A stretch of DNA of 34,802 nt from JBNRMW01 sp050309795 (GTDB lineage Bacteria > Bacillota_I > Bacilli_A > Erysipelotrichales > Erysipelotrichaceae), in NCBI GenBank assembly GCA_050309795.1, contig JBNRMW010000011.1, forward strand, positions 1 to 34,802, given 5' to 3'. The number at the start of each line of letters is the position of its first letter. The first letter of the stretch is position 1. Positions 31,106-34,802 of this stretch are shown piece by piece. The position numbers and the translations under genes were made by a program. Under the pieces are notes generated by a model. It made no database searches and was not told the origin of the DNA. It worked only from the letters and a program-made list of their open reading frames with translations.

Positions 31106-32689
31106 ATGTATAAAAAATTACCGGCTTTATCAACGAAAGCCATGGTTTCGGCAGGGCATTCGTTGATTACTTCAACGGGATTAAATATTTTAAGAAATGG
31201 CGGAAATGCGATGGATGCCAGCGTCGCTATGTCTTTAACCGCCTCGGTGGTTTTTCCCGATATGTGTGGCCTTGGAGGGGATGGGTTTCTTCTTTATTAT
31301 GAAAAGAAAACCAAGAAAGTGTATGCCCTAAATGGCAGTGGTCATGCACCAAAGGCCCACTCACCAGCGTATTTTCAAGAAAAAAAATTAACAAAAATCC
31401 CCCATACTGGAGCACTTTCGGTTTCGGTCGGTGGGCTCGTTGATTTTCATTTTAAAAGCCTTGAACTATTTGGTACGAAACCTTTCAGTGCTTTAATAGA
31501 AGATGCGGTGCAATTAGCGCGAGATGGAGTTCCAACGAGTTACCGAACCCGTTCTTCCATCGCTAAAACACACGACTTAATTGCCAAAAACGCAGAACTT
31601 AAAAATTACTTATTAAATGAAGACGGCACTGTTCGGAGCATACTAAAAAATCCAAAATTAGCCAATTTACTAGAGAATCTAGCAAAAAAGGGTCGAGACT
31701 TTTATTATAAAGAAGCGGCTCATTCTTTTTGTGAACAATTAAATGATCTTGGGGCGCAGTTTACAGTCGCTGATTTTGACCACTTTCAAACTGAGGAGAC
31801 CGAACCGCTACAGGTACATTATCGAGATAAATATCATGTTTATCAGTCTCCATTAGTTAGTCAAGGGATTATCATGCTCGAAATGATGGGTATCCTTGAA
31901 CAGACAGATCTCCAATCCCTAACACCTGCTGATTGGATCCATTTGTTGGTTGAAGCGAACAAACTAGCCTTTGAAGATCGCATTAAAAAACTTGAAGATC
32001 CCCGGTTTCAAAGTGAAGATGTCTCAAACTTATTAGATAAAAATTACTTAAAAACCAAATATCAAAAAATAGATATGGAAAAGAAAGGGACCGTTGAGTT
32101 TGAGCAACAAAACAATCACACCACTTCCTTTTGTGTAGTCGATTCAGAAGGCAATGCGGTTTCGTTCATTAGTAGTATTAGTGAAATATTTGGTTCTGGG
32201 ATTATGGACAAAGAATATGGAGTCATTTTTAACAATCGTGTGGGTAATAATTTTCATTTAAATACAAACTATCCGAATACAATTGCTGGTCATAAGCGTA
32301 CACTATCTACCTTAATCACCTATTTAGTGACGGATAACAACGGGGATCTGATGGTAATAGGAAACACTCCAGGTGGAGACCATCAACCTATTTGGAACAC
32401 TCAGAATCTTCTCAATGTACTTGATCGAAATATGGATGCTCAAACAGCGATGAATCAGATTAAGTTTTACGATACACAAACATCAAACCCTTTTAATAAA
32501 GATATCGAGAATGTTCTCTATATAGAAGAAGGGATTGAACCAAAGGTAGTGAAACAACTCCAAGCAAAAGGCCATATTGTTCGATTAATTCCCAAAGCAT
32601 CGGGATCGTCGCAAATGATTCAAAGAATAGGCGACCACTGGTTAGGCGCCAGTGACCCACGGACCGAAGCCACTGCTGGTGGTATCTGA
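31106..32689 (+). CDS. Cytosolic gamma-glutamyltransferase-fold Ntn hydrolase
   Basis: 527 residues from ATG 31106, with AAGGGAG 6-12 nt upstream; an earlier ATG inside the regulator gene is rejected. No signal peptide. The auto-cleavage and nucleophile site is T339 in NHTTSFCVVDSEGNAVSF. The N-terminal part has STGLNILRNGGNAMDASVAM and CGLGGDGFLLYY, and the C-terminal part RTLSTLITY, then GNTPGGDHQPIWNTQ. The segment where classical enzymes have DFRETAP, with the Arg that holds the glutamyl carboxylate, reads ALNGSGHAP instead, as in YwrD/HpxW (oxamate amidohydrolase)-like members. So it is probably an amidohydrolase of unknown substrate. The TGA stop overlaps the next ATG. Confidence 0.85.
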   Translation: MYKKLPALSTKAMVSAGHSLITSTGLNILRNGGNAMDASVAMSLTASVVFPDMCGLGGDGFLLYYEKKTKKVYALNGSGHAPKAHSPAYFQEKKLTKIPHTGALSVSVGGLVDFHFKSLELFGTKPFSALIEDAVQLARDGVPTSYRTRSSIAKTHDLIAKNAELKNYLLNEDGTVRSILKNPKLANLLENLAKKGRDFYYKEAAHSFCEQLNDLGAQFTVADFDHFQTEETEPLQVHYRDKYHVYQSPLVSQGIIMLEMMGILEQTDLQSLTPADWIHLLVEANKLAFEDRIKKLEDPRFQSEDVSNLLDKNYLKTKYQKIDMEKKGTVEFEQQNNHTTSFCVVDSEGNAVSFISSISEIFGSGIMDKEYGVIFNNRVGNNFHLNTNYPNTIAGHKRTLSTLITYLVTDNNGDLMVIGNTPGGDHQPIWNTQNLLNVLDRNMDAQTAMNQIKFYDTQTSNPFNKDIENVLYIEEGIEPKVVKQLQAKGHIVRLIPKASGSSQMIQRIGDHWLGASDPRTEATAGGI

Positions 32690-33201
32690 TGAACGAGAAA
32701 TTCGAAACAATTCTCCATCAACAACCTCTTCATGAAGTCCTTAAAGATCCCCGAATAGATGACCTTTACCTAGAGCTAAAGAGTAGTACTTGGTCCCATC
32801 TCGATTTAAAAGATGTTGCTTTTGTGCTCGCTATTGGGGCTTTACATCAACGTGAAAAAAGCATTTTGAAAGTCGCCATACAGTATTTAATTCTTCACGA
32901 CTATCAACGGGAATTTGTTCATGTTTATTTAGATCTTTTAAGTCAACAAATGAAACGAGCCTTTCTTCATAATGCGCTATTGATTATTGGTTTACTGGCG
33001 TTAGTGTATATTACTTTTCGCGCACAGTTCACAGGATTTCATCTTTTGATGTTTATTGGGGTAGGAGTCCTTTTGAATATTATTAACTTTATCTTTATAA
33101 CCTTTCGGCATAGCATCGGTTATTTGAATAAAAAAGAAATTAATACCGTTAAATCGATTTCAAAACTATTGGAGCCGGAGGCAAGACATGAAGAAATATA
33201 A
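32689..33201 (+). CDS. Small membrane protein of unknown function
   Basis: 170 residues, not recognised. A soluble helical N-terminal part (about 1-95, containing LELKSSTWSHLDLKDVAFVLA and LHQREKSILKVAIQYLILHD) is followed by two membrane helices (about 96-111 LLIIGLLALVYITF and 117-140 FHLLMFIGVGVLLNIINFIFI) and a basic tail (KKEINTVKSISKLL). It starts at the Ntn-hydrolase stop (TGATG) and overlaps the HAD gene by 14 nt, so it is part of the same transcript. Confidence 0.7.
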   Translation: MNEKFETILHQQPLHEVLKDPRIDDLYLELKSSTWSHLDLKDVAFVLAIGALHQREKSILKVAIQYLILHDYQREFVHVYLDLLSQQMKRAFLHNALLIIGLLALVYITFRAQFTGFHLLMFIGVGVLLNIINFIFITFRHSIGYLNKKEINTVKSISKLLEPEARHEEI

Positions 33202-33832
33202 AGCCATCCTTTTTGATATGGATGGGGTGATTGTTGATTCTGAAAAAAGCTATTATCAACGAAAAATGCAATTTTTAGCAATGAAAAATATTACCCTAAA
33301 GCGGGAGTTGTTCAATGATTTGGTTGGGCGAGCACTTATTGATGGTTTTCAAATCATTGTCGAAAATAGTGATGCAAAACAGGATGCTGAATTACTGGTC
33401 CAAGAATTTAATAGATGGAAACAACGCCATCCCCTAGATTATAAAGATCTCTTAGAACCTACATTTGAACAAACGAGAAAACACCTTCAAAAGGACGGAT
33501 ATAAAATTGGATTAGCCACCTCTGCTGGGCAACAAGTCGTTAGCCAAGCATTAAAACAAAATAGAATAGACCAGGTCTTTGATGTTATAGTAAATGGTGA
33601 CATGGTAGAAACAAAGAAGCCAGCGCCAGATATTTATGAACGAATGGTTCAAACATTGGGGGTCAAGCCAGAGCACTGTTTAGCGATTGAAGATAGTGAA
33701 GTAGGTGTAATAAGTGCGAAATTAGCTGGCTGTGATGTCGTTGCCAAAAGAAATCAACAATATTCGGTCAGTTTCCAAACAGCTGATTATGTCATTGATC
33801 GTTTAGCGGAGTTGTTAGATATACTCAAATAA
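33188..33832 (+). CDS. HAD-superfamily phosphatase, beta-phosphoglucomutase-like
   Basis: 214 residues. Motif I is ILFDMDGVIVDSE (nucleophile D10, acid/base D12), motif II GLATSAG, motif III KKPAPDIY, motif IV AIEDSEVGVISAK. The helical cap at about 20-90 is type C1 as in PGMB/2-deoxyglucose-6-phosphatase enzymes. It acts on a phosphorylated sugar or metabolite, not definable here; in this operon a sugar phosphate is likely. GGAGG(C) precedes the ATG within the previous gene. Confidence 0.85.
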   Translation: MKKYKAILFDMDGVIVDSEKSYYQRKMQFLAMKNITLKRELFNDLVGRALIDGFQIIVENSDAKQDAELLVQEFNRWKQRHPLDYKDLLEPTFEQTRKHLQKDGYKIGLATSAGQQVVSQALKQNRIDQVFDVIVNGDMVETKKPAPDIYERMVQTLGVKPEHCLAIEDSEVGVISAKLAGCDVVAKRNQQYSVSFQTADYVIDRLAELLDILK

Positions 33833-33849
33833 GAAAGTGTAGGTAAGAG

Positions 33850-34389
33850 ATGAAAAAAGCAGTTGATATGTTTGTAGCTTTCTTCAAAATTGGATTATTC
33901 ACCTTTGGTGGAGGGTATGCGATGATTCCCATTGCCAAAAGAGAGATTATAGAGAATAAAGGATGGATTACCGAAGAAGAACTAATGGACTACTATGGGA
34001 TATCCCAAGTTAGTATGGGGATTATTGCGATTAATACCAACGCGTTAATTGGCTACCGTATAGATCAAAAGCGCGGCGCTTTAATTGCTGCCATCGCGAC
34101 GGCGGCGCCATCGATGATTATTATTATGCTGATTGCTTCGCTATTCCAAAACGTATTTGATTATCCAATTGTGATCAATATGTTTAAGGCCATTCGTATT
34201 GTCGTTTGTGCACTTATTGTTCAAACAACGTATAAATTAATGAAAATAGGTATCCTTGATTTGTTTGGTTGGATTTTGTTTGCGTTGAGTTTCTTTTTAC
34301 TTGTGGTCGTCGAGATTAATCCGTTTTTGTTAGTGATTCCTTCGGGGCTTTTAGGCCTGATCTTTTATCCAAAAAAAGGAGTGAAATAA
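33850..34389 (+). CDS. Chromate transporter family protein, N-terminal half type (split pair)
   Basis: 179 residues, about half the size of a full ChrA. It has the family motif FFKIGLFTFGGGYAMIPIAK, then ENKGWITEEELMDYYGISQ and a GxxxxxxxA-rich membrane region with about four to five helices. Short CHR proteins work as pairs encoded side by side, and the partner follows 3 nt later. The transported ion is unproven outside studied members. Confidence 0.85.
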   Translation: MKKAVDMFVAFFKIGLFTFGGGYAMIPIAKREIIENKGWITEEELMDYYGISQVSMGIIAINTNALIGYRIDQKRGALIAAIATAAPSMIIIMLIASLFQNVFDYPIVINMFKAIRIVVCALIVQTTYKLMKIGILDLFGWILFALSFFLLVVVEINPFLLVIPSGLLGLIFYPKKGVK

Positions 34390-34392
34390 GCA

Positions 34393-34802
34393 ATGAAAAA
34401 AATATGGTTATTATTTATTGAATTCTTTTTAATTGGAACTTTCTCTGTCGGTGGGGGATTAGCGACCTTACCTTATATAATTAATTTAGCTGGTAAGTAT
34501 GATTGGTATACGGTTGCGGAACTCATGGATATGGTCGCCATTTCTGAATCCACTCCAGGACCAATTGGAATCAATATGGCAACCTATGTCGGCTATAATG
34601 TTGATGGGATCCTTGGCAGTCTCATGGCGAGTATTGGAGTGATGTTGACTGGGGTCATCTTTATGATGATTGTCGGCCAACAATTGGAGAAGTTTCGCGA
34701 TAGTGTATGGCTAAATAAAGTCTTTTATGGTTTAAGACCAACCATCGCTGCTTTAATTGCTTTTGCTGGGTATACCATGATTGTGTCTATTGCTGGAGCA
34801 GA
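34393..34802 (+). CDS. Chromate transporter family protein, partner half, cut by window end
   Basis: The first 136 residues are visible, from ATG 34393 behind AAAAGGAG. MKKIWLLFIEFFLIGTFSVGG, then GLATLPYI, and VAISESTPGPIGINMATYVGY are the CHR-family signature with the conserved STPGP. It runs off the window. With the gene before it, it would form a heterodimeric transporter. Confidence 0.85.
   Translation, partial: MKKIWLLFIEFFLIGTFSVGGGLATLPYIINLAGKYDWYTVAELMDMVAISESTPGPIGINMATYVGYNVDGILGSLMASIGVMLTGVIFMMIVGQQLEKFRDSVWLNKVFYGLRPTIAALIAFAGYTMIVSIAGA

Noticed and set aside
1..34802. CRISPR arrays, tRNA or rRNA genes, origin of replication
   Set aside because: I saw no regularly spaced repeats, cloverleaf or rRNA signatures, or DnaA-box clusters.

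Overview
The window looks like a chromosome segment of a low-GC Gram-positive bacterium. It has the Bacillota-type S10-spc-alpha ribosomal order, AGGAGG-type ribosome binding sites, zinc-ribbon S14, zinc-type adenylate kinase and the ecfA1-ecfA2-ecfT-truA-rplM-rpsI neighbourhood. No rpmD (L30) lies between rpsE and rplO, a loss I associate with Erysipelotrichia and Mollicutes-like lineages. UGA is used as a stop (rplP, the Ntn-hydrolase gene) and Trp is TGG, so the code is standard. My best guess is Erysipelotrichia or a close relative; this is inference from gene content only.

Layout. (1) 1-435: the 5' part of a broken IS481/IS3-like transposase gene on the minus strand. (2) 632-2453: a baeRF-like protein, a small GNAT-like acetyltransferase and a convergent DUF2721 membrane protein. 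(3) 2560-16969: leader, promoter and 29 genes from rpsJ to rplQ, closed by a strong terminator; secY, adk, map, infA, rpmJ and rpoA are included. (4) 16972-17822: a TrmR-like methyltransferase and a small membrane/coiled-coil protein. (5) 17897-21117: ECF transporter energising module (two ATPases and EcfT), then truA. (6) 21234-23728: a four-gene island between truA and rplM, with two secreted proteins carrying SipW-type signal peptides and two different ER-type/SipW-like signal peptidases. (7) 23800-24796: promoter, L13 leader, rplM, rpsI and terminator. (8) 24797-26717: a group II intron, apparently class IIC, sitting exactly behind the rpsI terminator, with a reverse transcriptase gene killed by two in-frame stops. 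(9) 26768-34802: a carbohydrate operon with a cre-like site, a complete mannose-family PTS (IIA, IIB, IIC, IID), a SIS-domain deglycase-like enzyme, a GntR regulator and a cytosolic gamma-glutamyltransferase-fold Ntn hydrolase. A membrane protein, a HAD phosphatase and a split chromate-type transporter follow, the last cut by the window edge.

Working together. Regions 3 and 7 are the core translation and secretion machinery. Region 6 is a self-contained export and processing set for surface proteins; one substrate carries repeated carbohydrate-binding-like modules. Region 9 reads as import and phosphorylation of a sugar-amine (Amadori-type) compound by the PTS, cleavage by the SIS enzyme and further processing by an amide-cleaving Ntn hydrolase, under GntR and catabolite control. 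The substrate is unknown. Regions 6 and 9 are the most likely places for undescribed biology.
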